This document shows, piece by piece, positions 23,335-35,299 of a stretch of DNA of 64,000 nucleotides. A model generated the notes under the pieces. The model did no database searches and was not told the origin of the DNA. It saw only the letters and a list, made by a program, of their open reading frames with translations. Location: assembly GCF_945859685.1 (NCBI RefSeq), contig NC_079149.1, positions 96,560,863-96,624,862 on the forward strand, in the 5' to 3' direction. This DNA comes from Eupeodes corollae (taxonomy: Eukaryota > Arthropoda > Insecta > Diptera > Syrphidae). The translations under genes were made by a program, and so were the position numbers. Positions within the stretch are counted from its first letter, which is position 1. Each line of letters opens with the position of its first letter.

Positions 23335-25575
23335 AGCTGGCAGTTGCAATGACAATGGCAATATGTTCATTGACATCTGCAGCGCCAATGGACTTGTAAT
23401 TGGTGACTATTTTTGAAAACAAACTGTGGCATAAAATTAGCTGAGTGTCGATGACTAGGAAGCGTCTTCCAACCAAATTGATCATCTCGCGATTAATTAA
23501 CGCTTTCGAAGCAGTCTCTTCGATGTCCGAAACAGAAAAGGTGCTGACTTAGAAACAGCACGTGGCCAACACTCAATGATTGCTACCCTAAGATTGCGTA
23601 CAGCTACAGTTCGAAGATCCAACAGAACAACACGAGCCGCAAAATTCATCATCGCTAAACTCACCACTTGTCTCACGAAATGAGAACAATCATCAGCAGC
23701 AGTACATGACGACATCAAACACTATTGGAATGCTGTCAAAAATGTTTCCATTTAACGATAGTCGGTCAGAAAGAAAGAAGCAACATCTGGCTTCTAAGAA
23801 AAGTCTTGGGCAAAGATCTACAAACGTAAACAGTTAAGGGCTTGAATAACTGCTGGAACGAGCTGGGATCCTCGCACTACCTGAAAAAGAGAGAAGTTCA
23901 CCGCAGTGAGTGCCGTGACAAACGTAACTACATTAACGCATTGGCGCAAGAAGCAGAAGATGCTACAAGCAGGATTGACAGCACGACCGTTTACAAAATA
24001 ACCAAAGAGCTGACCGTTGCATAGAGCTCAAAGCAACACCTGCTGAAAGAAGCAGAAAGTGCTATGCTTAGTTTGGTGGATAAACAAATCAGAAGAACTT
24101 TTCCTCTTTGGGACTTCTGAAGCGCCCGAAAAAATTAATCCCCGAATCTGCATCGCCAGATAAGATCGTTGACACAATTAAAACACTTAAGAACAACAAA
24201 TTGGTAGAACTTGATGGAATTTTCATTGAAAGCTTCCCCGATGAGTGGAAGAAGGGAATGATCGCCAAGGTCCCAAAAAAGGAGATTGTACAAAGTGTGA
24301 GAACTGGAGATTAATTTTGCGTTCAACCTGCCGTTGCTAAAATAATAGCAAAATTATACTGGAACGCATCAGAGACACCTTAAGGCCACACTCGATGCCG
24401 AAGAAGCAAGATTCCGCGCTGGATCCTCCTGTATTGATCATATCGATCACCACCTGCTGTTCATCGACTTCTACAAGGCTTTTGATAGCGTTAACAGGGA
24501 TTAGTTTTGCGGAGGAGCGGCATTCCAGAAAAACTAATTACTATTATAAGGAAAACATATGATAGATCCAAGTGTCACGTTCTGGACAATGGTATGTTGT
24601 CAGAGTATTTTGAAATCCGTTTTGGAATCATACAGGGCTGTATTCTCTCGCCAATATTGTTTTTGTTGGTGATAAGCGATGCACTGCGCTTAGTTCTGTC
24701 AGGTGGCGGAGGGATCCAATGGACTTTCACATCCTTTTAAAAGCACTTGGATTACGTGGGCGATGTTTCTTTACTATCTCATAGAATCATGGATCTACAT
24801 CAAACGACAATAAGTGTGGAGAGAGAAGCAGAAGTTGTGGGGCTTAAAATTGATTCCGGAAAAACAAAAATGATCAGCCTCGGAACCCGACTATCCTCTC
24901 AAATAAATACTTTCTCGCAACCGGTAAAAAAGTGGAGAGCTTTCAATGCCATGGAAGTATCGTCTCCATTGAAGGCGGAACCAAACAAGAAATCATCTGC
25001 CACATCGGCAAAGCAAAAGCGGCGTTCGGTATGCTGTCAAAAATTTGGAGGAATAGCTATATCAGCTTAAGAACAAAGCTACGACTGTTTCGCACAAATA
25101 TCGAATCTGTGCTTTTTTATGGGTGCAGTACTTGAAAGGTTACTTTAGCCATAACAGGAAAGCTGCAAACCTTCGAAATAGATGTCTTCGGAGCATCCTA
25201 AGGATTTTCTGGCCAAACAGTATATCAAATGAGGTCCTTCATAGAAGGACAGGTCAGAAACCTATAGACTCCATCATATACGCTGGTGTAAGTGGAAATA
25301 GATTGGACTTACATTTCGAAAAGGTAACGGCTGGATTGCAGGGGAAGCAATGCAGTGCTCACACAAAATGAAGAAGAACTGGACGACCAAGAAGCACATG
25401 ACGCAGGGCAGTCAAAAAGGAATCAGCATCATTAGGCAAGAGTTGGAAGGAACTGAAACACGTATTCAAAAACCGCACACGATGGCGCGTAGGAGTATTA
25501 GAGGCCCTATGCCCTTAAGGGCTTTTCAATGGACTTCACAGGTCTGAGGACCTAAGTAAATAAGTAAATATTTGT
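23335..25575 (+). mobile_element. second RTE-like LINE family, 5'-truncated
   Basis: Opens in the endonuclease C-terminal half (NGNMFIDICSANGLVIGDYF, SNQIDHLAI, SSLFDVRNRKGADLETARG). A linker follows (LGSSHYLKKREVHR, NALAQEAEDATSRI), then RT: LFIDFYKAFDSVNRD (motif A), RSGIPEKLITIIRKTYD and FGIIQGCILSPILFLLV (motif B). Motif C is LDYVGDVSLLSH, so the catalytic YADD is YVGD. The C-terminal part has KAKAAFGMLSKIW, LRTKLRLFRTNIESVLFYG, NRCLRSILRIFWPNSISNEV and HRRTGQKPID, followed by a WKELKHVFKNR, TRWRVGVLEALCPLR end. The tail is (TAAGTAAA)n at 25551-25568. The protein blocks clearly differ from the 8.4/17.5-kb family. Inactive through many frameshifts and the lost motif C. Confidence 0.88.
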
Positions 25576-27938
25576 TGCAGAAGATTTAACAGTTCCGTCT
25601 TCGATATAGTAGTTTTCATTTATTCAAATGCTTAAATAAAAAGCTGGAAACGTGAAAGCTTTTCAAATAGCAAACTGTTCAAAATGCAACCCTCATACTT
25701 GCAAACCCCCCTATTCAACAACTCTTCTGTTATTATTAAAATTCCTAAAACTAATTATTTTGCCTAAAATTTCTTCTTTCTCCACTTTACTTAAAACCAT
25801 AACTAACTCAATTTCCATTGAAGAATGTATTGAAGTTGAAACATAAATGTATCTAAAGCTTATCATTAACTTAATGAAAAATAACATTTTTCCAATGAAT
25901 CCTTTTTCATTTCTAATGAAAATATCTCAAGAATTGAAAACTAGATAATATGTATCTATAAAGATTAACATTTCGTTTAAGTTTATACAAAACCTACACA
26001 TGTTTTTCTCAGAACTTCTTAATTCCTTAATTTCCTGATAAAATTTACAAAATAAAATCGAATTTGTTGTTTTTGTTCTTTGATGCATGGATTAAGAAAA
26101 TATTTACCAATCCTCAAAAATCTTCTCATAGATATATTTTTGAAATAGGGAAACAACAAACATATTGTACAAACACCCCAAAGGGCTTATCACCATAATT
26201 TCAAGTTGAAAATGATAAAATTACAACAATATATACAAAATTCTCTGTATATGAAAACATCAGGAAAAATTACACTCACACTTGCCCATCAGTGAAAAAA
26301 GGAAATAGCTACAGAGTCATTGGGAAATTGCAAGAGAATTGAGAATCACCAAAGATTATCTATAATTTACATGAGTTCTATGGAAAATCATATGAAGCTT
26401 ATAGATCCTTTCAAAGATTGTCCTGGCCATGACAAAGGCATTCGCTGATGGTTGGTTTGTAAGAGTTGTAAACCAGATGTGTGGTTGAGCAAAAGAAAAT
26501 GAATAAGGAAACGAAAAAAAATATCTCCTTAAATTCCTTTCAAAAAGTTGCCAGGAAAATAAAATCGGTGGAGTAACGACATAAAAACAATGCCAAAGGT
26601 TGTAAAAATCTATCTTATCCACATTCTCATCCACACCATGCTTGCTGCCATCAGCCAAAAGCATGTCCTTAATATCGAATGCAATTCGTTAGAAATATAC
26701 CATGAGGGTATACCGATGCCCGTTTACTCGTACACTCATCTCGTCATCTTCTATTTAGAATCTATTTTTGAGTGAACATCATATTAAGGCAATGAAGGAA
26801 ACTTATACACCCGAAAACCCGCATTTTCAATTCATATATAATTTCGAAAAGGATATGCATACAGCATACCATATAATAGAGCATGAGCTTGGTGGTAATG
26901 GTGATGGTAATGGCGATGCTTGTAAAACAGTAAAAGGATTTAACACAAAATCCGGAAGTGTGTGTGATGGAAATCTCAAATGATTGATTATGCATTTCAA
27001 AAGCAAACATAAGTTTTTGTAATTCAAAGGACGAACGAACGAAAGAACGACAACGTTTACGTTCACACATTTAAACATGCAAATTGCAGAAGAAGGATTT
27101 CGGAATAATTCCCAATAAACAAAACAAAAAAAAGAAAAATAATTCTTACTTAAAGAAATGCGAGATTCAAACGAAATGTATCTTTCACAGACAAGTACAA
27201 TGTACATAGCTACATATGTAAGATAAAATGCAAATCAAAAAAATGCTATTGAAAGAGGGTGAATATTTTCGATTCATTGATTAGCTAAAGGAAAATATTT
27301 ATCAAGGAAGAGATTACGGAAGTAATCTTAGGGACTTTAGAAGAAAAAATGAAAAGGAAACCTTTTTGTTCTAAGAAAAGTTGAATGAAGAAAAAATTTA
27401 AATAAGGTTTAAGCTTCTGAAAATTAATCAAATATCAAGAGAAAAAAAAATACACTTCAAACAATGAAGTCTCCATACATACAAATCAAGCTTCATTTTC
27501 CTCATATGTAATGCAAGGCTCTATAATCATTCTGAAGAAATGATAATTTTATTAATTTCAATTTAAATTCAATCTTAAAAGAAATACCGCAAAAAATTGG
27601 ATTTTAATAATTACAGATAAGTTCCTATACGCTATTAAATGTCAAGTTCTTAACCTATGTACTCAAAGTGTTGTCATTCGTTTAAAGGTGCTTTTACACT
27701 GTCAAATGACAATTAGAAACAAAAGTTGTGGTTTCCTACAGAGGTGCGTAAGAGAAATGTCAAGAATTTGAGAAAATCAAAGTGCCATCTCCATTTGAGT
27801 TAGGAAAATGGCGGCGTGGAGTTATTAAAAAAGGAAAGATTTAAACATTTTGTCATTACTTTAACGAAGCATTGTGGAGGACAGGTCTTCTAACAAGCGA
27901 GCATTAGGAGAAGAGTCAAAGCAATTCTTATACAAAAA
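25576..27938. other. no gene seen
   Basis: AT-rich sequence. Frames up to 126 codons (for example 27207-26827 minus) are Phe/Cys-rich low-complexity translations without domains. 27640-27900 has a moderately GC-richer patch I cannot assign. Confidence 0.5.
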
Positions 27939-27993
27939 ATAAGGTCACGCAATAGTCCGTTGAGACCTAGAGCCTAGTGACTTAAAAACTGTC
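27939..27993 (-). mobile_element. SINE 3'-end scrap
   Basis: About 55 bp match the 3' end of the SINE on the minus strand (gtcacgcaatagtccgttga and cctagtgactta words). The head and body are absent. Confidence 0.6.
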
Positions 27994-28074
27994 AAAAACA
28001 GCGGTACTAAGAAAAGCTCAAAATTCAGTTTAACAAAATTCTGCTAACATTAGAACGGTTGTGTTAAGAAAAGA

Positions 28075-30905
28075 CTACAAAGACTATGTGCATGGATAAT
28101 CAGGTCCGTCATCTGAATAACGTTTCCTGTTTTCAATGCCAGCACATTCTAAAGAGTGTGAAATATAGAGTCCGGTAAATCATTCAACATTCATGTAGTG
28201 CGGCTAAAAAAGAATCTCTGTACTTTATTGTACGTCTGAAATTGGGCTCATGGGTAAATTGATGGGCATTCCTTGAAGAACGGGTTTTACGGTTGGATTG
28301 TTTGAGGGGAGGATATTTCTTTAGAACGTTGTTTATGAAGATAGCGATAAAATAAAGGCAGGCATAAAACCTGACGAAGGTACTCGAGAGATACAAACGT
28401 TTCAGTCAGACAACGGTCACCTATCATTTTTAAAGCTCTCTTTTTTAATCCTGTCTAGGAGGCTGAAGTAGGTTATAGGCGCACCTGCCCAGATATGGGA
28501 ATAGTACTCGAGTTTCAGACGAATATAAGCTTTATATATTAAAGCCAGATCAGAAGGTGTAGGAAAAAACCTAAACACTTAGCAGCATTTTTAAAAACAA
28601 AAATTTGGTGGCGCAACAGTCCGTAGAGAACCATGGCTTAGTGACTTATAACTCTCAATCATTACTGTGTGCGAGTAATTGCAGGGATGAAGGGGACCCA
28701 CAGTTTATGTGCTGAATCCAAACGGCTAATTTGAGAAATCACTTTTCATGACAAAAATTACTTTTGGAGAATTTGTCAATTCCTCGCAAGAAGCAGTAAA
28801 TGTGAATAAAACTTTAGGTGGCATAGACAGGGATTGAACCCAAGACCTCTCGCATGACAGTCCAACGCTCTAACCATCATGCCTAGGGTACTACATGCCA
28901 CGGGTACTACTGCAGCATTTTTGGCGATATCAAATTTGGGATCACTCCACAACAAGTGGTTTGTAATGCACATGCCTAATACTGAAAGCTGTTCGGTCTC
29001 CTCGATGCAAGTTCCACTCATGGATAGTGGCATTGGGTGAAGGTTACGCTTTTGTGACAGTAGACAGGATTGGGGTTTCGAAGCAATGCTGTCAAGATCA
29101 GAATTTAATGAGCTTATCATACGCTGCCGTTGGTAGTCTACATCCGAAGAACAAGGATGAGAATCTAAAAACGAATATGAAAAGCTGAGGAAACTGTCAT
29201 CAGTGAAACAATTTATTGAATTAGAAGATGCAGACAGAAGATCGTTTCTAAAAATAAGGAAAAGGGTCGGAGACAAAACGGAGCCCTGGGGCACACCAGG
29301 GTTTTTTTTGGATATTAGTTTTCAGCCCGACCAATACTGCTTGAATTGAACGGTCCGAAAAGTAATTTGCAACCCAACGAAGAAGGGATTGATGAATACC
29401 AAATGCATGCATTTTCGATAAGAGAGCTTGGTGCCAAACTCTATCGAATGCTTTTGATCAAGTGCAATAATCTTACTTTCTGTGAAACGATGTAAAGATT
29501 TGGTCCACTGTTCGGTGAGATAAACCATTAGATCTTCAGTGGACCTATTGCAACGAAAGTCATACTCCCGGTCATTAAGAAGCTTCCGTTCTTCAAAATA
29601 TTTCTTAAGCAGAAAATTCATCAGCGTTTCCATGACCATGGAAAGAAGGGACATAAGTGCAATTTTACCATAATTAGATGGTGAGGAGGATTCGCTTTTT
29701 TTAGGATCAGGCTGGATAAAAGACGACAGTTTTCCATCAACTCTGAAAGAGACCTGTAGAATAGGACAGATGAAAAAGCTTACGCAGTGGTTTTGCCAGC
29801 GTTGAAGAACACCTCTTCAAAACAATAGCGGGGATACTATCCGGGCCAGCGGATTTGTGCATCTCAAGATTTTTAAGTTTTCCAGTAACTGAACGTGTAC
29901 GAAAAAATACTCGTCCCAAAGAATCGTTTACGATTTCAAGTACATGAAGAGTCATGTCACTCATTGGCAGCGTCGAATTAACAGCAAACTGTGCTGCCAG
30001 CAAATTGGCTTTATCAATCGAGCTTATATAAAAGGAGTGTCATTAAAAGCAAGCGTCGGAACTGATGAAGACGTAGTGTTACAAATGACCAGAATTTTGT
30101 ACTACGTTTTGGACATCGTAGTGTTTTTTGCCGTAATTTCTGGTCATGTAAACATTTAAGGCGTCGTATATGTCCGTTACAGGTCTTTCTAGCTTGTTTG
30201 TTCGTAATTCCGGAATTTTAAATTTTTGATCTTAATAACCACTTTACAGCTCGAATCAAGCTATGAGTTTTGTTTGGATTTGATAGATTTTACACTTTTC
30301 GGGATAAAATTACTCATACCACAAAGCACTTAGTTTGCAATCATATCTGCACTGGAATCCATGTCACTTTAAAGGAAGTATAGTGACCAGTTAAAGTTCC
30401 TGAAGACTTACTTCATTAAGACCGTCCCAGTTGGCTTTCTCATATTGCCAAACGGTTCTCGTGGGGGTTATAACTTTAACTAGCGTTTTTTTGCATGAGA
30501 AATTTGCAGATATGACACAATGGTCTGATGTGCCTAGAGGCAGTAATACACTGACAGTATATTTACTTAAATCAGGAACAGCCTTAAGAAAGAAGTCTAG
30601 AGTGTTGGCGGATTGACCTGCAATATCAGGAATCCGAGCTGGCTTGTCAACTAACTAAATCAGGTGGTTTAACTCAGCAAAAAGCTCGACGTACCTTCCT
30701 ACGGATGTTGTCTGACCAGAATAGCGCAGCCATGTGAACATTGAAATCGCCCGTAACAACGATCTTACTGTGCGAAAAATGGGATACAATTCTCTAGATA
30801 GAGTCGGACAGTGCATCGAATTCGTTTGAAGTCGAATTAGTATCCAAACTTTGGCTACGATGAATAAAACAAGTATGAACTTATATATCAAAAATTAAAG
30901 ATGAG
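28075..30905 (-). mobile_element. family 1 LINE, longest copy, interrupted by a SINE
   Basis: Reading leftwards on the minus strand from 30905 comes the endonuclease core with HSKIVVTGDFNVHMAALF (Asp/Asn), then SKYTVSVLLPLGTSDHCVIS (SDH). The Trp-rich linker and the basic linker (YDALNVYMTRNYGKK) follow. The RT N-terminus is HKSAGPDSIPAIVLKRC (30003-29737). Motif A is frameshifted (ESKIIALD, 29480-29460). The motif B/C block has PQGSVLSPTLFLIF then CFTDDSFLSFSYS, where FADD is changed to FTDD. The C-terminal SMSGTCIEETEQLSVLGM lies before the SINE break. Beyond the SINE come the rest (KKRALKMIGDRC, CLPLFYRYLHKQRS) and the 3' end near 28075. Inactive. It gives the gene order for the family: endonuclease, linker, RT, C-terminal domain. 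Confidence 0.9.
28593..28911 (-). mobile_element. SINE nested in family 1 LINE, 11-bp duplication
   Basis: Minus-strand SINE with head at the right (28900) and tail (ccaccaaatttttgttttt) at the left. The 11-bp direct repeats gcagcattttt at 28582-28592 and 28912-28922 flank it. The LINE reading resumes on the other side, so the SINE clearly inserted into an existing LINE copy. The head carries a small local duplication (gtagtaccc twice). The B box reads ggttcaatccc. Confidence 0.92.
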
Positions 30906-31379
30906 ATTAGTCGAAACCTCTCCTTCCGTCTTCGTAAGCATTCTCTTAACTCCGAGGTGGAACTTCTAGCGATAAATTAAGTCTAGTCTTAATGAAAAAA
31001 AGCTGATACCAATACCTTAAATCTGAATTCTCAGATATTTCTTCTGATCAACTCTCAACAAGCCTTCAAAGAGTCCTTAACTGTCCATAATTTCTTATGA
31101 ACATAGCACTTTGTTTTAATATTCACCTTTTTGTGGGTTCTCTAATCAAAGGAACCTTTCAGACAATTGTAAAACTAATGAACTTGCCAAAAACTTCGCA
31201 ACATAACCTATTTTGCCACGTATATAATTTTCGTTAGCCGACCGCTCGATGGAAACTTCTGCTAAACAAGATGCCAAAGAGATCAAGGAGGGATGGCCTA
31301 ATTGCCTGCAAGTCAGCAATACAGATTTGGCCTACCTTAACGTCCTATTACGTTTATTTATAGAGCCTTAAGGTTGCAC
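30906..31379. other. unassigned sequence between LINE pieces
   Basis: Moderately complex sequence with short minus-strand frames. It may be older transposon DNA, but I cannot name it. Confidence 0.35.
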
Positions 31380-31510
31380 TTACATGAACATTTTATCCGC
31401 CAAAAAATGAATTTCGAAAGCAAAAGTGGAAACAGAACGGAACCTTGTGGTACACCAACCAAAACAGAGTAATTGCTTATAAAGTACTTGACCTGCATAT
31501 TATACGGACA
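31380..31510 (-). mobile_element. small LINE RT fragment (motif B)
   Basis: On the minus strand a frame reads FISNYSVLVGVPQGSV followed by FPLLLSKFIF, the RT motif B signature of jockey/CR1 elements. Too short to assign to one of the other families. Confidence 0.55.
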
Positions 31511-31857
31511 AGAATGTTAACAAATCAAGAGACATTTTAGTTGAATATAATTAAAGTTCATGCATTTTACATAATATTTATTTCAATTACAGAATTTCGC
31601 TTCTTGAGTCTTCGGTATTTTTTTTACTTTATGGACAAACAATGCAAAAATAAATGACTCTTGAAAAATTAAATTGAAAATTCTCTTTATATGTTTATCT
31701 ATTGGTATGAGTAGACATCCAATACGGTAACGGACCAAAAAATAAAATAAACAAGAATGTCTATGTCAAAAATAATAATGTGCCATAAAACGCTGTAAGG
31801 CATCATAAACACTTAAATTCAATTTTACCAAAAAAACCACAAAATATTATTACTATG

Positions 31858-31877
31858 TAGGTTAGGTTAGGTTAGGT
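31858..31877 (+). repeat. TAGGT x4 microsatellite
   Basis: Four perfect TAGGT units, equivalent to the TTAGG telomere repeat of many insects, although flies generally lack TTAGG telomeres. CTAAC-type tails also end the RNase H LINEs in this window, so a LINE tail remnant is another possibility. Confidence 0.7.
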
Positions 31878-32489
31878 ATATTTTTACATACTTATACTTA
31901 TGTATATAAAGTCATCATTTCTCTACAATAGATGGTATATATGGCGGCATTGAAAGACGTACTTTGTAATTGTGTTATATTCACACTATAAAGCCCACCA
32001 TAATATTTTTACTCTCTCTCTCTCTTATATTTTCATATATCTGTGTAGTTATAAGTATGTACAATACATATTTATATAAAAAGGATACATCCTCTCTTAT
32101 TCATTTTATGTAAAATTTATTCATGCGAACAAACCTAGGTACCTTTTATATAAGTATACCTACCTTAGCTATAAGCATATCTCTCTAAAATGTTATATAT
32201 GTATATTTAAACGTAACGTACAAAACGGGCCTAAGGACACATTCGACCATTTTAATCTTATATTTTTGGTTAAACATAGCTATGGTCTTTTTGGCATCCA
32301 GAATATGAATTTAGACAAGCTATAACCTATACATGTACCTAACAAACACACGCTTACATATACAAGCGCCATAGGGATTCTAAAATGAAATCTAATTTCC
32401 GGACTTTCAATAGGGACAAATCTTTGTACAGCTTAAAATTTATATACCGAACGGGAAAATATAAAACAGGAAACAACAAGAGCATCAGC

Positions 32490-32524
32490 AGCTTTAGCTT
32501 TAGCTTCAGCTTCAGCTTCAGCAG
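32490..32524 (+). repeat. AGCTTT/AGCTTC hexanucleotide array
   Basis: Two AGCTTT units run into about four AGCTTC units, which opens matching spurious frames on both strands (Ser-Phe repeats on one, Lys-Leu repeats on the other). Confidence 0.8.
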
Positions 32525-34615
32525 TTCCACAGTACGAGTACGAGTTCCAGAGCCAGTTCCAGCTCTAAACAACAAAAGCGCAATATCTATCGTCCTTCAT
32601 AAAATACAAGAGGCATACAGGAACAAACACCCATTAAAAAGACACCCCCAACTACCCTCTTTCATTCTTGTTCTCTTTATCTTTCTCTCTAACGTTTATC
32701 GTTCTCTAACAATCCCACTATGGTCACGTTTTTTGAACTAAACAAATAGGTACCCAACAATGGAACATAAGAATTATGTTTTCAAAAATACCGCGAAATC
32801 TATTCTCTGGGTTTTTTGGTCGTCCTTATTCGGGGTAGGTAGAGCGATATGGTGGGCACTTGGGTATGGGAAATATTTAAGCTCCACGTGAATAATAGCG
32901 ATCCTTTGTAATTTAGATGCCTTGTCATGATTGAGTGCAGTTTAATTAAAGTTATTACATCAAAAATCCTTGATCATCTTAAAAACAAAAAACCTATGAA
33001 CAGTATTGGATTTGGGACATGTTAATAAGTAAAGTTTTATGTATGTGTTTTGTATACACATCACTTAAGCCATATTGTCTTTTTAGCCATTGTTTTGTTT
33101 TGTTCTATAAGTATTCCATTAATTAGCTTACCCCTTTCTTTGGAATTTTATAATTAAATGAATCGAACAGTAAGGGAAGAGATTTTGGGTGGTTTAAGGT
33201 TTTGAGGGAGTGGCGTTGACGGTGGTGATTTAAGCCAAGAGTGTAAGTACCTCAGGGATACGTGTATTTGCTTTTAATTAAAACGGATTTCCTGATAGAT
33301 TGACAAATCGAACCATGGCGAGAATACATAACAAAGACAACAACAAACAACAACAAAAACAGAATCCGAAACAGGCCACTACTATAATACTCTTGTGACA
33401 TGAAGGCAGGTTTAAAAGGTAGATTGGTAGGTAAGTCTATCTATCTATACAGGTATAAGGTCCTTGCTGTTGATCGGCAGATTGGTCTGGAACAAACAGA
33501 AGGTAGTTATGTAGGTTCAACACACACATATATTGGGAACCTGTACTTGAACAATGGAGGAAGAACAAACAACATACCGAACTGAACCCCGACCGACCGA
33601 CGATGTGGTGGCTAAGAGGACAACCAAAAAGGACAAATGTGTGGCTTACCACAATTGTACTGCCGTTGAAAAGCGATACGGCATCACATTGAATATTTGT
33701 ATACATAAATAAATATAATACGTCTATATATGCACATAGGTATGTAGGTATATGGAATACCTTTGTGTATTTACAAATTTCCATATAAAAGTTGAATGTA
33801 TACTAATACCAACGTCTATATATCTATGTATGTACTTAGGTGCGGATATTGTTCTTTACATTGTTTTAGGATAAAAAAGAACAAAGTGGTGATATATAGG
33901 AGTTGATATATAACTAAGCCAAAACCATACCCAAAAGCAAAGCAACCTACTACCAACCAACCTTTACAAAAATTCTGTAAGGACTCTGTTTTTAAACTTA
34001 TTTTTTTTTTTAATTTCAACAGATAACTTGAAAGCTAGATAGAATCGATAATTTCCAGATGAGAGAATTAACATTTAAATTAAATTAAGTGATTGGATAA
34101 AAAAGATATACCTAGGTATCTGAAGAATGTTAAAAAAAATAGAAGGTACCTATTTTTGTACTTTGAGAAGAAGAAAACAATTTTAAAAATGCTAACGTAT
34201 GCGGCTTTTGTTACATTTTCTTTTCTTTTTTCACTTCCTGCAAATAAAAATGCCTTCGAAAGATTTATGGAGTTTTTATGGGGGGAATTTTTAGAATTGT
34301 ACATAATCGTTTAATTATAATGAGATTTATTGTGTGCCCCTGCAGGCAACGAATACAATTTGCCTTTTTTGATGATGATAAGAAAAAATATATAAATTGG
34401 AGATAAGGTTGTGAAGAAAATGCGATAAGTGTTAGTTAGGTCAAAACGTTATAGTTATTTTTTGAAGTAAATTCATGACATTAGATGATGGCTTTTGAAA
34501 TAATGGCGATCTTAAACTATCTTTATCAAATGAGTTTAAAATGAATCAACACATTGAAAAATTGTATTCTTATAAGATTCAACACTTGATATAATAAAGA
34601 GTGTCAAAAAATTAA

Positions 34616-35095
34616 CCCTCTAATGCCCCCAAATGTTCGTTCTTACGGGGGATGATATTCGCTGGAAGCAATCCGAACCACAATGTCACGAATAAGATTC
34701 GATCAAATTCACCAGTTCTTGCATTTCAATGACAATTCGACTATGATCCCGAATGGCCAGCCTGGATACGACAAGTTGCATCGAGTTCTACCACTAATAA
34801 CCCATTTCCAAGAACGCTTTGGGTCTGTTCGAATGCTTCATCGTCTATGTGTAGACAAACAGATGTGTGGTACGAAAATGGGTGGCAACCCTACACGAAG
34901 CGAAAAGTTGAGCGAGGGTACTCTGTGGAACATGTCGCTTCAGCCTACGGCAGCGTTTTGTGGTTGGACAACAAAAGTGTTCGACTACTTTCGACTAATG
35001 TTGGTGTAAAACCATTTCATTCTCGAGAGCTTCTTCCACCACCCTCCAAATCTTCAATACACACTTCAAAGACGTATTACAACTTCTAAAAAAGT
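34616..35095 (+). mobile_element. piggyBac-like element, internally deleted
   Basis: TTAA (34612-34615) followed by CCCTCTAATGCCC looks like a piggyBac end at its TTAA target. Next comes a transposase fragment, MSRIRFDQIHQFLHFND, GQPGYDKLHRVLPLI, HFQERFGSVRMLHRLCVD, the N-terminal part of the DDE_Tnp_1_7 domain. In another frame from about 34890 follow YTKRKVERGYSVEHV and SVLWLDNKSVRLLSTNVG, which lie after the catalytic core in intact proteins. The middle, with most catalytic Asp positions, is deleted. The C-terminal cysteine-rich domain and the right terminal repeat are not seen. Confidence 0.8.
34683..35009 (+). pseudogene. piggyBac transposase N-terminal frame
   Basis: 108 codons. The first ~60 match the piggyBac family (see the element entry). 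The DKQMC segment corresponds to the family's D-E-Q-M box, with Glu replaced by Lys. After that the frame is out of phase and not meaningful. Confidence 0.75.
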
Positions 35096-35299
35096 ATCAA
35101 TCATTTTTGAAAATTTTATTAAACTTAAACTCTCATTTTTTTTGAAGAAGAAATATTTGACAGTTAACAGTTAAATTGTTTTTTCCTGAACACCGTTTAT
35201 TTTAATAAATATGATTTAAAATCATGAAAATAAATATAAACCAGCATAAAAGTGTTCATATATGCGTTTGCCTCCGATGTAATGGTTGGGCTCATCAGA

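Larger units (their letters stand above)
31511..34611. other. no gene seen; simple repeats
   Basis: Contains a TAGGT array (31858-31877), a TC tract (32012-32025) and the AGCTTT/AGCTTC array (32490-32524), with TATA/CATA-rich stretches at 32030-32220 and 33690-33840. Short open frames on both strands look spurious. Confidence 0.5.

Noticed and set aside
26356..27207. Series of 100-126-codon frames on both strands
   Set aside because: Mutually overlapping frames in AT-rich DNA without recognisable motifs or splice evidence.
33437..33784. 115-codon minus-strand frame rich in Cys and Tyr
   Set aside because: Overlaps an equally open plus-strand frame in CATA/GTATG-rich sequence; no domain.
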